A DNA stretch of 63,610 nucleotides from Clostridia bacterium. GTDB taxonomy: Bacteria > Bacillota > Clostridia > Oscillospirales > Acutalibacteraceae. This document shows, in pieces, positions 9,315 through 17,820 of this stretch (position 1 is its first letter; each line of letters opens with the position of its first letter). Both the position numbers and the translations under genes were made by a program. The DNA lies in the NCBI GenBank assembly GCA_024692685.1, contig JAILMJ010000057.1, positions 1 to 63,610 of the forward strand, given 5' to 3'. The notes beneath the pieces were generated by a model. It saw only the letters and a program-made list of their open reading frames with translations. It had not been told where the DNA came from and ran no database searches.

Positions 9315-9803
9315 ATGAATACGATAGTTTGCGTTGACAACAACTGGGGCATAGGCAGGAATAACGATCTGCTGTTTCACCTCCCCGCGGATATGAAATA
9401 CTTCAGGGAAAAGACCACGGGGCACACCGTGATAATGGGCCTTGCAACGCTCTTTTCGTTTCCCGGCCGAAAGCCTCTTAAAAACAGAACGAATATCGTC
9501 ATCTCCGGCGACCCGGATTTCAAGGCGGAGGGAATGACCGTCTGTTACAGTATTGAGGAATGCCTCGAAGCCGTGAAGGATACGGACCCTGCAGAGGTGT
9601 TCGTCATCGGCGGCGCGTCAATATACGAGCAGATGCTTCCATACTGCGATACCGCTTATGTTACAAAGGTCAACGCCTCGGAGCAGGCGGAGAAATATTT
9701 CCCGAATCTTGACAGTCTGCCCGAATGGTATCTTGATTCCGAGAGCGAAACACAGACCGACGGAGGACTTGAATTCAGGTTCACTGTTTACAGAAAGAAA
9801 TAA
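9315..9803 (+). CDS. folA: Dihydrofolate reductase
   Basis: The 162-residue protein has the DHFR landmarks: NNWGIGRNNDLLFHLPADM with the catalytic acid Asp26, the NADPH-binding segment starting TVIMG, PLKNRTNIVIS, and VFVIGGASIYEQMLP near residue 97. It reduces dihydrofolate to tetrahydrofolate, directly serving the ThyA reaction encoded 12 bases upstream. An AGGTGAG site precedes the start. Confidence 0.95.
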   Translation: MNTIVCVDNNWGIGRNNDLLFHLPADMKYFREKTTGHTVIMGLATLFSFPGRKPLKNRTNIVISGDPDFKAEGMTVCYSIEECLEAVKDTDPAEVFVIGGASIYEQMLPYCDTAYVTKVNASEQAEKYFPNLDSLPEWYLDSESETQTDGGLEFRFTVYRKK

Positions 9804-9812
9804 GGTATAATT

Positions 9813-10346
9813 ATGAGTAATATCTGGCACGATATAAACCCGAAAAGAATAACGCCCGAGGATTTCATCGCGGTGATTGAGATTCCCCAGGGCGGCAAGA
9901 AAAAATATGAGCTTGACAAAGAAACAGGCCGTATGATACTTGACAGAATCCTTTACACTTCAACCCACTATCCGTCCAATTACGGCTTTATTCCGAGAAC
10001 CTACGGCGATGACAACGATCCGCTGGACGTGGTTGTAATCTGCAGTGAGCCGATAGATACGGGCACTATGGTCAGGTGCTACCCGATCGGCGTCATCACC
10101 ATGAAGGACAGCGGCAAGTTTGACGAAAAGATAATCTCGATACCCTTCAACGATCCGAACTACAATGTTTATTCGGACATCTCACAGCTTCCCGCCCATA
10201 TTTTCGACGAGATGAAGCACTTCTTCTCGGTCTATAAGACTCTTGAAGGCAAGGAAACGGTTGTTGACGAGATTCAGAACAGGCAAAAAGCAATTGAAAT
10301 AATATCAGCGGCAATCAACAATTATATTGAGAAATTCTGCAAATAA
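9813..10346 (+). CDS. ppa: Inorganic pyrophosphatase, soluble family I
   Basis: The 177-residue protein carries the family I signature GDDNDPLDVVVI (metal-binding aspartates) and YPSNYGFIPRTY before it. It hydrolyses pyrophosphate in the cytoplasm. It starts 9 bases after folA and runs into guaB. Length is typical for bacterial Ppa. Confidence 0.95.
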   Translation: MSNIWHDINPKRITPEDFIAVIEIPQGGKKKYELDKETGRMILDRILYTSTHYPSNYGFIPRTYGDDNDPLDVVVICSEPIDTGTMVRCYPIGVITMKDSGKFDEKIISIPFNDPNYNVYSDISQLPAHIFDEMKHFFSVYKTLEGKETVVDEIQNRQKAIEIISAAINNYIEKFCK

Positions 10347-10364
10347 TAAAAGGAGATAAATGCC

Positions 10365-11873
10365 ATGGCTACTTACTGCAAAGAACCCTCAAGAACATTC
10401 AGCGAATACCTGCTCATTCCCGGTTACACCTCAAAGGAATGCATACCGGCAAACGTGAGCCTGAGGACTCCGCTTGTCAAGTTCAGAAAAGGCGAAGAGG
10501 AGTGCCCGATCTGTCTTAACATACCGATGGCTTCCGCGATTATGCAGTCGGTATCGAATGACACGCTTGCAATCGCCCTTGCCAAGGAGGGCGGCATATC
10601 GTTCATTTACGGCTCCCAGAGCATAGAGGACGAGGCTGCAATGGTCGCGAGAGTCAAGAATTACAAGGCGGGTTTCGTGGTAAGCGACTCAAACCTTAAG
10701 CCGAACTCCACTCTTGAGGATGTTCTTAATCTTTTTGATTTGACAGGTCACAGCACCATGGCAGTTACCGATAACGGCACTCCCAACGGCAAGCTTCTCG
10801 GTATAGTTACGGGCAGGGATTACAGGGTCAGCAGAATGGCTCTTGATGTTCCCGTAAGCGATTTTATGACTCCGCTTGACAAGCTCATCACCGCAGGCGA
10901 AAAGACCACGCTCAAAGAGGCCAATGATATAATCTGGGAGCACAAGCTCAATTCCCTTCCCATAGTCAACGACGCGGGCAACCTGCTCTATATGGTTTTC
11001 AGAAAAGACTATTCGCAGCACAAGGAAAATCCGCAGGAACTCCTTGACGCCAACAAGAGTTATGTTGTAGGCGCCGGCATCAATACGCTTGATTACGAGC
11101 AGAGAGTTCCCGCTCTTGTGGACGCGGGAGCGGACGTGCTGTGCATAGATTCCTCCGAGGGTTACACCTGCTGGCAGGAGCAGACTCTCAAGTTTATCCG
11201 TGACAAATACGGCGACACCGTCAAAGTGGGTGCCGGTAACGTTGTTGACAGAGACGGTTTCCTCTTCCTTGCGAAGGCGGGCGCGGATTTCGTCAAGGTC
11301 GGCATAGGCGGCGGCTCAATCTGTATCACAAGAGAGACCAAAGGCATAGGCAGAGGTCAGGCAACCGCCCTTATTGAGGTTACCGCGGCGAGAGACGAAT
11401 ATTTCAAAGAGACGGGCATCTATGTTCCCGTTTGCTCCGACGGCGGAATAGTTCACGATTATCATATGACTCTTGCTCTTGCGATGGGCGCCGACTTTAT
11501 GATGCTCGGCAGATATTTTGCAAGGTTTGACGAGAGCCCGACAGAAAAGATTATGGTCAACGGCGTTTATGTCAAGGAATACTGGGGTGAAGGCTCAAAC
11601 AGAGCCAGAAACTGGCAGAGATACGACCTCGGCGGCAAGGCCAAACTCAGCTTTGAGGAAGGCGTTGATTCATATGTCACTTACGCCGGACCTCTTGCGG
11701 ACAATGTTGCGAAGAGCCTTTATAAAGTCAAGTCCACAATGTGCAACTGCGGCGTCACCAACATCCCCGAACTTCAGAAAAACGCCAAGCTGACGGTTGT
11801 GTCGTCAACCAGCATAGTCGAGGGCGGATATCACGATGTTATCCTGAAATCGACCGCAACTCCGGGAAGATAA
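10365..11873 (+). CDS. guaB: Inosine-5'-monophosphate dehydrogenase
   Basis: The 502-residue enzyme oxidises IMP to XMP, the committing step to GTP. The TIM barrel is interrupted by two CBS modules (about 106-220). The catalytic loop is [13 protein letters not shown] with Cys320, and the substrate-binding [11 protein letters not shown] and [12 protein letters not shown] segments follow. The start has AAGGAGATAAATGCC upstream. It is the last gene of the pdx-thyA-folA-ppa unit and is closed by a strong hairpin. Confidence 0.96.
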   Translation: MATYCKEPSRTFSEYLLIPGYTSKECIPANVSLRTPLVKFRKGEEECPICLNIPMASAIMQSVSNDTLAIALAKEGGISFIYGSQSIEDEAAMVARVKNYKAGFVVSDSNLKPNSTLEDVLNLFDLTGHSTMAVTDNGTPNGKLLGIVTGRDYRVSRMALDVPVSDFMTPLDKLITAGEKTTLKEANDIIWEHKLNSLPIVNDAGNLLYMVFRKDYSQHKENPQELLDANKSYVVGAGINTLDYEQRVPALVDAGADVLCIDSSEGYTCWQEQTLKFIRDKYGDTVKVGAGNVVDRDGFLFLAKAGADFVKVGIGGGSICITRETKGIGRGQATALIEVTAARDEYFKETGIYVPVCSDGGIVHDYHMTLALAMGADFMMLGRYFARFDESPTEKIMVNGVYVKEYWGEGSNRARNWQRYDLGGKAKLSFEEGVDSYVTYAGPLADNVAKSLYKVKSTMCNCGVTNIPELQKNAKLTVVSSTSIVEGGYHDVILKSTATPGR

Positions 11874-11884
11874 AATTTACCGAA

Positions 11885-11930
11885 TAAAATGCCCGCCTGT
11901 TTGTCAAAACAGGCGGGCTGATGTTTTTTA
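11885..11930. terminator. Bidirectional terminator between guaB and the GH95 gene
   Basis: A 12-bp stem (GCCCGCCTGTTT with AAACAGGCGGGC at 11891-11918) with loop GTCA has T-rich sequence after it on the plus side and A-rich ATTTTATT on the minus side. It lies between two converging genes and slightly overlaps the end of GH95. Confidence 0.88.
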
Positions 11931-14189
11931 AAGGTCGACAACGGTCTCTTTGCCGTTTGCTATGACGGTGTATCTGCCTTTTCCGTCGAGCTTATAGTTT
12001 GTAACCCTGCCGTTTTTCCACTTTATGTCGACGGTTACATTGCCTTTTGCTTTAAGACCTTTGACGCTGCCGTTTTTCCACTTTGAAGGCAGAGCCGGGA
12101 GAAGATAAATCCTGCCGTCCCTGCTCTGAAGGAGCATCTCGGTAACTCCGCTGACGAAGCCGAAGTTTCCGTCAATCTGGAAGGGAGGATGGGCGTCGAA
12201 GAGATTTTCGTATGTGCCGCCGCCTCTTCCGTAGTTGATACCTACGCTTTTAACGGGCCTTAACTGCATTTCAATGAGCTTGAGCGCGTGGTCACCGTCA
12301 AAGAGCCTTGCCCAGAAGTTTATTTTCCAGCCGAGTGACCAGCCCGTGCCGTTATCGCCGCGTCTGGACAGAGTCTGTCTGCAGGCGTCCGCAAGCTCAG
12401 GAGTACCGTCGGGAGTGATGATATTCGCAGGGTGGAGAGCGTAGAGGTGGGAGCAGTGTCTGTGATGAATCTCATCCTCGGGATAGTCGTCATCGTATTC
12501 GAGAAGCTGACCTTCGCTGCCGGTTTTAAAATCAGGGAAGAGGGCAAGCTCTTTTTCAAGCTTTGCGGCAAAGGCTTTGTCGGTGCCGAGAATTTCGCTT
12601 GCTTTTATGCAGTTTGAGAAAAGCTCCCTTGCTATGCTCATCGACATGGTGGAGTATTTCGCCACGGGGCACCATTCGCCTTCATAGATAAAGCCGTTTT
12701 CGGGTGAAGTACCCGGGCAGAGGAACTTTCTGCCGTTTTCCTCGGTCATTATGTCAAGGTAGAACTGCGCCGCGCCCTTCATAAGGGGATATGCGGTCTT
12801 TCTGAGGAAATCAACATCGCCCGTGTATTCATAGTGGTCGTAGAGATGTCTGCAGAGCCAGCCTGATGAACCGTGCCAGAATGCCCAGCAGGCATTTCCG
12901 CCCACGGGTGTCGCAAGCCGCCACAGGTCAACATTGTGGTGGGATACCCAGCCTCCGGCTCCGTACTGCTTTTCAGCGCTCACCTTACCGGTGACGCTGA
13001 GCTCCTTTATCATCCTGACGAGCGGCTCGTCAAGTTCCGCAAGGTTTGTCATCAGAACGGGCCAGTAGTTCATCTCCGTATTGATGTTCACCGTATAGTT
13101 TGCATTCCACGGCGCGTCGTATTTGTCATTCCAGATGCCCTGAAGGTTTGAGGGCTGGGAGCCGGGTCTGGATGAACAGATTGCGAGATATCTGCCGTAG
13201 TTCCAGACAAGTTCGATAAGCCCTGTATCGCTGTGATTTTTCTTAAAGGCAACCAGACGTTTGTCGGTCGGCAGGTCACTGTCCGCCCCGTCGATATCAA
13301 GGCTTGCCCTGCCGTAAAGATTCCGGTAATCCTCGCAGGCGGCTTTTTTGACGGCAGCGTAGTCATTCAGCCCTTTCAGCCTTTTGCCGCAGGGCTTTTT
13401 GTATTCTTTGCCCTCAAGGAACGGATGTTTGTCAAAGCCGTTGAAGCTTGTTTCGCACACAAAGAACAGGGCGGCGGAAGAGGCGCCCTTTACAGACAGG
13501 TGCCTTCCTTCGGCTTCGGTTTCACCGTCGGTTATCACCTTGACCGCAGCGCGGAAGCGGATGCCTCTGTGTTCGGGCTCGTCAAAATATCTCTTTTCGG
13601 GGCAGTTGCCGTTTCTGACATTGTTGCCGTGGCACTCACCATCAAGATACAGTATGCCGTCCTCCCCGAAACTGTCCGAGCGCAGGAGAGAGGCAAACTC
13701 AACGCGGAAATCCGTTTTACCCCCGAATTCAAAATTGAAAGCAAGGGTTTTATCGGGATAGGAGGCTATGTATTCCCTCGTGTATTTTTTGCCGGCGCAG
13801 GTGAATTCCACAAGTGAAACGCCTGTGTTCAGGTCAAGACTGCGGCGGTAGTTTTTAACGCCTCCGCGGATATCAAATGTAAAATTCAGGTCGCCGAGAG
13901 GCAGATATGCCTGGCTCCAGGTGCTCTGAAAATTGGTTTCGATTTCCTTCCTTGCCTCGTGAAGCCTGCCCTGAAGGGCAAGTCTGCGCGCCTTTTCAAA
14001 GGCCTTGTCGGCGCCCGGTCTGAATGTATCGGAAGGGACACCGGTCCAGAGCTCATCGTGATTAAGGGAAAGCTTTTCCTCTTTCGGAGTGCCGTAAATC
14101 ATTGCTCCGAGAGTGCCGTTACCTATCGGTAGGGCCTGAGTCCAGGCACGGGCGGGTGAGGTATAGTAAAGCAGATTGCTGTTTTTCAA
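11928..14189 (-). CDS. Alpha-L-fucosidase, GH95
   Basis: The 753-residue protein fits the whole GH95 family: N-terminal beta domain opening with [13 protein letters not shown] and LNHDELWTG (43-50), and the (alpha/alpha)6 barrel with [24 protein letters not shown] (Asn368 and Asn370 expected catalytic), CPGTSPENG (Glu497) and FQIDGNFG (Asp673). GH95 enzymes are inverting and favour alpha-1,2-linked fucose. No signal peptide is seen, so it should be cytoplasmic. The start codon is TTG with AGGAGG 7 bases upstream; no in-frame ATG fits. It is transcribed away from an RpiR-type regulator. Confidence 0.95.
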   Translation of the reverse strand: MKNSNLLYYTSPARAWTQALPIGNGTLGAMIYGTPKEEKLSLNHDELWTGVPSDTFRPGADKAFEKARRLALQGRLHEARKEIETNFQSTWSQAYLPLGDLNFTFDIRGGVKNYRRSLDLNTGVSLVEFTCAGKKYTREYIASYPDKTLAFNFEFGGKTDFRVEFASLLRSDSFGEDGILYLDGECHGNNVRNGNCPEKRYFDEPEHRGIRFRAAVKVITDGETEAEGRHLSVKGASSAALFFVCETSFNGFDKHPFLEGKEYKKPCGKRLKGLNDYAAVKKAACEDYRNLYGRASLDIDGADSDLPTDKRLVAFKKNHSDTGLIELVWNYGRYLAICSSRPGSQPSNLQGIWNDKYDAPWNANYTVNINTEMNYWPVLMTNLAELDEPLVRMIKELSVTGKVSAEKQYGAGGWVSHHNVDLWRLATPVGGNACWAFWHGSSGWLCRHLYDHYEYTGDVDFLRKTAYPLMKGAAQFYLDIMTEENGRKFLCPGTSPENGFIYEGEWCPVAKYSTMSMSIARELFSNCIKASEILGTDKAFAAKLEKELALFPDFKTGSEGQLLEYDDDYPEDEIHHRHCSHLYALHPANIITPDGTPELADACRQTLSRRGDNGTGWSLGWKINFWARLFDGDHALKLIEMQLRPVKSVGINYGRGGGTYENLFDAHPPFQIDGNFGFVSGVTEMLLQSRDGRIYLLPALPSKWKNGSVKGLKAKGNVTVDIKWKNGRVTNYKLDGKGRYTVIANGKETVVDL

Positions 14190-14218
14190 ATTTCAGCCTC
14201 CTCTCATTTGATAGATTA

Positions 14219-14248
14219 ATTATACTCCACCTGTTCGCGTACAGTCAA
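14219..14248 (-). promoter_or_regulatory. Predicted promoter of the GH95 fucosidase gene
   Basis: On the minus strand TTGACT (14248-14243) and TATAAT (14224-14219) are separated by 18 bp. The -10 box lies 30 bp upstream of the TTG start codon. Confidence 0.8.
14231..14244. promoter_or_regulatory. Candidate operator palindrome in the GH95 promoter
   Basis: CTGTTCGCGTACAG is a 14-bp dyad with one mismatched pair (CTGTnCGCGnACAG). It lies within the promoter spacer and touches the -35 box. Binding there would block polymerase. The divergent RpiR-type gene is the obvious candidate binder, but this is inference. Confidence 0.4.
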
Positions 14249-14299
14249 CCTGAGAGCAAAGAAAAAATGACGGGAAACTTGCAAATTTTAAAAATCCAC

Positions 14300-14328
14300 T
14301 TGCATTTATAATAATTTTATAGTAAACT
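14300..14328 (+). promoter_or_regulatory. Weak candidate promoter of the rpiR-like gene
   Basis: TTGCAT and TAAACT are 17 bp apart, in an AT-rich stretch. The boxes match the consensus only partly; a TATAAT at 14307-14312 has no convincing -35. Confidence 0.3.
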
Positions 14329-14403
14329 GTGTAAGCATTTAGTTAACGATTTTGCGGAAATTCCGTTCGGCTTTCCTTAAAATATGCAAAAGAGGTACAG
14401 ATA

Positions 14404-15264
14404 ATGACGGAGAATGTTCAGGAAAAGATAGAGCTGTATTATGCATCGCTGTCAAAGGGACATAAAAAAATAGCCGACTACATAAAGAATAACTACGAGC
14501 GCGCTTCGTTTATGACAGCCGCCGCCCTCGGGGAAGCCGTAGGCGTGAGCGAGTCAACAGTTGTGCGCTTTGCTTCCTGTGTGGGATTCAGCGGGTTTCC
14601 CGAATTCAAGCGCAATCTTCAGGAGAGCGTGAGAAGCCGTCTCACCAGTGTGCAGAGAGTTGAGGCGGCGGGCAGAATGAGCGGAGCCAACCTGATGGAG
14701 CTTGCCTTTGCCTCCGATATCGAAATGATAAAAAAGACCGCGGAGAACATCTCAAGAGAGGCGTTTGCCGAATCGGTCAAAGCAATAAACCGCGCAAAGA
14801 GAATATACATTATAGGCGTGCGTTCATCCGCTTCCCTCGCGGGCTTTGCCGCGCTTTACCTGAGCTATCTTTACGACGTTGTGCTGATTGACCCCTCATC
14901 GACCGTTGAGATGTTTGAGCAGATGTTCAGGATAGACAGTGACGATGTCTGCATAGCGATAAGTTTCCCGAGATACTCGAGCCGTACCCTTAAGGCGCTT
15001 AAATTTGCCCAGTCGAGGCAGGCGACGATAATCTCAATAACAGATACCGACATTTCACCCATAGCCCCTTACGCGACTCATCTGCTGCTTGCACGCAGCA
15101 ATATGGTTTCGTTTGTTGACTCCCTTGCCGCTCCGCTCAGTCTTATAAACGCCCTTGTGGCGGTGAGCGCGGGCGAAAAGCAGGAGGAGCTCCATAAAAA
15201 CCTTGAAGAGCTTGAGGAAATATGGGATGAATATCACGTTTACCGCGTTGACGGTGAGAAGTGA
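14404..15264 (+). CDS. MurR/RpiR-family transcriptional regulator
   Basis: The 286-residue protein has an N-terminal HTH_6 domain (about 1-80, with SKGHKKIADYI and the recognition region VSESTVVRFASCVGFSGFPEFK) and a C-terminal SIS sugar-phosphate isomerase-like sensor domain (about 110-250, with IYIIGVRSSASLA). This family usually senses phosphosugars. It lies divergent to the GH95 fucosidase and is also the first gene of a tightly coupled run into the flavoprotein-cmk-plsC-ispH unit. A phosphosugar from fucose or amino-sugar metabolism is a plausible effector but nothing in the sequence fixes it. Confidence 0.9.
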   Translation: MTENVQEKIELYYASLSKGHKKIADYIKNNYERASFMTAAALGEAVGVSESTVVRFASCVGFSGFPEFKRNLQESVRSRLTSVQRVEAAGRMSGANLMELAFASDIEMIKKTAENISREAFAESVKAINRAKRIYIIGVRSSASLAGFAALYLSYLYDVVLIDPSSTVEMFEQMFRIDSDDVCIAISFPRYSSRTLKALKFAQSRQATIISITDTDISPIAPYATHLLLARSNMVSFVDSLAAPLSLINALVAVSAGEKQEELHKNLEELEEIWDEYHVYRVDGEK

Positions 15265-16508
15265 TGAAAAAAGCCGGGCTGATTATTGTCGGAGCCGGAG
15301 CCGCCGGGATGATGGCGGCGGGAACTGCCGGTGAGAGAGGACTCGACACCCTTGTCATTGAGAGAAATCAAAGACCGGGAAGAAAGGTTATGATAACAGG
15401 CAAGGGCAGATGCAACGTCAGCAACAATCTGAATTCGGTGCAGGAAATAATATCAAATATTCCGCGCAACGGGCGTTTTCTTTTTAGCGCGCTCAACGCC
15501 TTTATGCCCGCCGATATAGTTGAATTTTTTGAGAGCAGGGGAGTTCCTCTTAAAGTCGAGAGAGGCAACAGGATATTTCCCGTTTCAGACAAGGCTGTTG
15601 ATATAGTTGACTGTCTTGCCGCCTACGCCTCACGGAATTCCCGTATGATAAATGAACGCGCAGTTAAGCTTGTAATAACCGACGGCAGAGTCTGCGCGGT
15701 GGAGACCGGAGACGGAAACACATATGAAGCGGACAATGTCCTGATAGCGACAGGCGGTCTGTCTTATCCGCAGACAGGCTCAACCGGGGACGGATATGAG
15801 CTTGCGAAGCAGGCCGGGCACACAGTTATAAAGCCCGTTCCTTCGCTTGTGCCGCTTGAAATCCACGAGGGCTTTTGCAGCGCGCTTATGGGGCTCTCGC
15901 TGAGAAACGTCGCGATAAAAGTGACGGACACGGAAAAGAATAAAGAGATATACAGGGATTTCGGAGAAATGCTTTTCACTCATTTCGGAGTTTCGGGGCC
16001 GATGATTCTCAGCGCCTCGGCCCATATGAGGGATATGAAAAGCGGAAAATACAGACTGTGCGTTGACCTCAAACCCGCCCTGGATGAAGCTCAGCTTGAC
16101 GCCAGGATACTCAGGGATTTTGCGGAAAATACAAACAAAAACTTCATCAATGCGCTCGATATGCTTCTGCCCAAGAAACTTGTGCCCGTGATTGTGAAAC
16201 TCAGCGGCATTCCCATGGCTGAAAAGGTAAATCAGATTACAAAGGAGCAGAGGCAGTCGCTTGTAACGCTGCTTAAAAACCTGACAATGACGGTGACCGG
16301 ATTCAGGCCGGTTGACGAGGCGATAATCACAAGCGGCGGCGTGAATGTCAAAGAAGTGAATCCGTCAACAATGGAGTCAAGACTTGTGAAAGGGCTTTAT
16401 TTTGCCGGTGAGGTTCTGGATGTGGATGCCTATACGGGCGGATTCAATATGCAGATTGCGCTTTCAACAGGCAGACTTGCGGGTCTGAATGTATCAAAGG
16501 AGAGATGA
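15264..16508 (+). CDS. NAD(P)/FAD-dependent oxidoreductase, HI0933/YhiN (BaiN-like) family
   Basis: The protein (about 414 residues) starts with the FAD-binding VGAGAAGMMAAG fold, followed by the family signature RPGRKVMITGKGRCNVSN. Near the C-terminus are TSGGVNVKEVNP and LYFAGEVLDVDAYTGGFN. The physiological substrate of most family members is unknown; BaiN of bile-acid bacteria is one studied member. I chose ATG at 15264, which overlaps the regulator's TGA, over the GTG at 15261, because the GGTGAG site is then better spaced. It is coupled by overlap to cmk. Confidence 0.88.
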   Translation: MKKAGLIIVGAGAAGMMAAGTAGERGLDTLVIERNQRPGRKVMITGKGRCNVSNNLNSVQEIISNIPRNGRFLFSALNAFMPADIVEFFESRGVPLKVERGNRIFPVSDKAVDIVDCLAAYASRNSRMINERAVKLVITDGRVCAVETGDGNTYEADNVLIATGGLSYPQTGSTGDGYELAKQAGHTVIKPVPSLVPLEIHEGFCSALMGLSLRNVAIKVTDTEKNKEIYRDFGEMLFTHFGVSGPMILSASAHMRDMKSGKYRLCVDLKPALDEAQLDARILRDFAENTNKNFINALDMLLPKKLVPVIVKLSGIPMAEKVNQITKEQRQSLVTLLKNLTMTVTGFRPVDEAIITSGGVNVKEVNPSTMESRLVKGLYFAGEVLDVDAYTGGFNMQIALSTGRLAGLNVSKER

Positions 16509-17179
16509 CAGTGATAATCAACATAGCTATCGACGGCCCCGCCGGAGCGGGAAAAAGTACCGTTGCAAAGGCGGCGGCAAAAGAACTCGGCTATATATAT
16601 GTTGATACCGGCGCGCTTTACAGAGCGGTCGGCGTTAATGCGCTCAGAGAGGGACTGAATACGAAAGACGCGCAGGCAATTACCGGGTCGCTTGAAAAAA
16701 TCACCGTTGAGCTGAAATTTGAAAACGGCAGCCAGCAGGTCTATCTCAACGGCAGCAATGTTTCGGAGGAAATCAGGACTCCCGCCGCGTCAATGGCTGC
16801 GTCCGATGTTTCCGCAATACCGGCGGTCAGGTCTTTTCTTTTCGACTTGCAGAGAGACATTGCAAAACACAACAACTGCATTATGGACGGCAGGGATATC
16901 GGTACGGTGGTGCTTCCCGATGCCCGGGTTAAAATTTTTCTTACCGCTTCTCCCGAAGTCAGGGCAAAGAGAAGATATGACGAACTTATCGCAAAGGGAG
17001 CGGACGTGGATTTCAAAAAGGTTCTTGAAGAACTGATTGAAAGAGACTATAATGATTCACACAGAGAGATTGCCCCGCTGAAGCCGGCGCAGGACAGCGT
17101 AACCGTTAACACGGACGACCTGAGCCTTGAGCAGTCAATAAATATGGTAGTTTCCGTTATTAAGGAGAAATTGCAGTGA
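16505..17179 (+). CDS. cmk: Cytidylate kinase
   Basis: The 224-residue enzyme phosphorylates CMP/dCMP. It has the P-loop GPAGAGKST (11-19), the CMP-binding segment YVDTGALYRAV, MDGRDIGTVVLPDA with the conserved GRDIGT, and a lid region RAKRRYDEL. ATGA overlap with the upstream flavoprotein gene and GTGA overlap with plsC show tight coupling. Confidence 0.95.
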   Translation: MTVIINIAIDGPAGAGKSTVAKAAAKELGYIYVDTGALYRAVGVNALREGLNTKDAQAITGSLEKITVELKFENGSQQVYLNGSNVSEEIRTPAASMAASDVSAIPAVRSFLFDLQRDIAKHNNCIMDGRDIGTVVLPDARVKIFLTASPEVRAKRRYDELIAKGADVDFKKVLEELIERDYNDSHREIAPLKPAQDSVTVNTDDLSLEQSINMVVSVIKEKLQ

Positions 17180-17820
17180 GCAGAAAATTCGATTATTCCA
17201 AAATCAAAGAGCATAGGATTTACGATATACTCAGACCTGTCGGAGTGCTGGTTTGCAAACTGTTTTTCAAAGTCAGATACACCGGTCAGGAAAACATTCC
17301 CGATGAGGGCGGTTTCATTCTTGCATCGAATCACATTCACGCTCTCGATCCCCTGATTATAGCCCTTGGAATGAAAAAGAGACAGATGCATTTCATGGGT
17401 AAGAGGGAGCTTTTTGAAAATGCGTTCATCGGCAAATGCCTGACCCTGGTCAACGGCTTCCCCGTATCAAGGTCATCGTCTGACAGCGCCGCGCTCGGCT
17501 ACGCGTCCAGAATTCCGGAAGAGGGTTATGTTCTCGGTATTTTTCCCGAAGGCACCCGCTCAAAGGACGGCAATCCCGGCAAGGCGAAGAGGGGAGTTGC
17601 CGATATAGCTTTCAACTCCAAATGCGGTATTCTTCCCGTTTGTGTTTACAATGATGAGGGCCTGAAAAAGCGCTCAAAATACACCGTCAGATACGGCAAG
17701 TTCATTCCCTATGAGGAACTCGGTATGTCGGAGGAAGCCACAAGGGAAGAAAAACTTGAATGCGCCGAAGCCGTCATGAGCAAAATAGTTGAGCTCAGGG
17801 AGGAAGGACATTGCGACTGA
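17176..17820 (+). CDS. plsC: 1-acyl-sn-glycerol-3-phosphate acyltransferase
   Basis: The 214-residue protein has the acyltransferase motif I as SNHIHALDPL (His53-x4-Asp58) and motif III as FPEGTRSKDG. PlsC enzymes acylate lysophosphatidic acid to phosphatidic acid at the membrane. The start is GTG with AAGGAG upstream and overlaps the cmk stop codon. The cmk-plsC-ispH/S1 order recurs in Clostridia, as far as I recall. Confidence 0.92.
   Translation: MSRKFDYSKIKEHRIYDILRPVGVLVCKLFFKVRYTGQENIPDEGGFILASNHIHALDPLIIALGMKKRQMHFMGKRELFENAFIGKCLTLVNGFPVSRSSSDSAALGYASRIPEEGYVLGIFPEGTRSKDGNPGKAKRGVADIAFNSKCGILPVCVYNDEGLKKRSKYTVRYGKFIPYEELGMSEEATREEKLECAEAVMSKIVELREEGHCD

Noticed and set aside
8388-9425. 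345-codon minus-strand open frame opposite thyA
   Set aside because: thyA motifs on the plus strand are unambiguous; the antisense frame has none.
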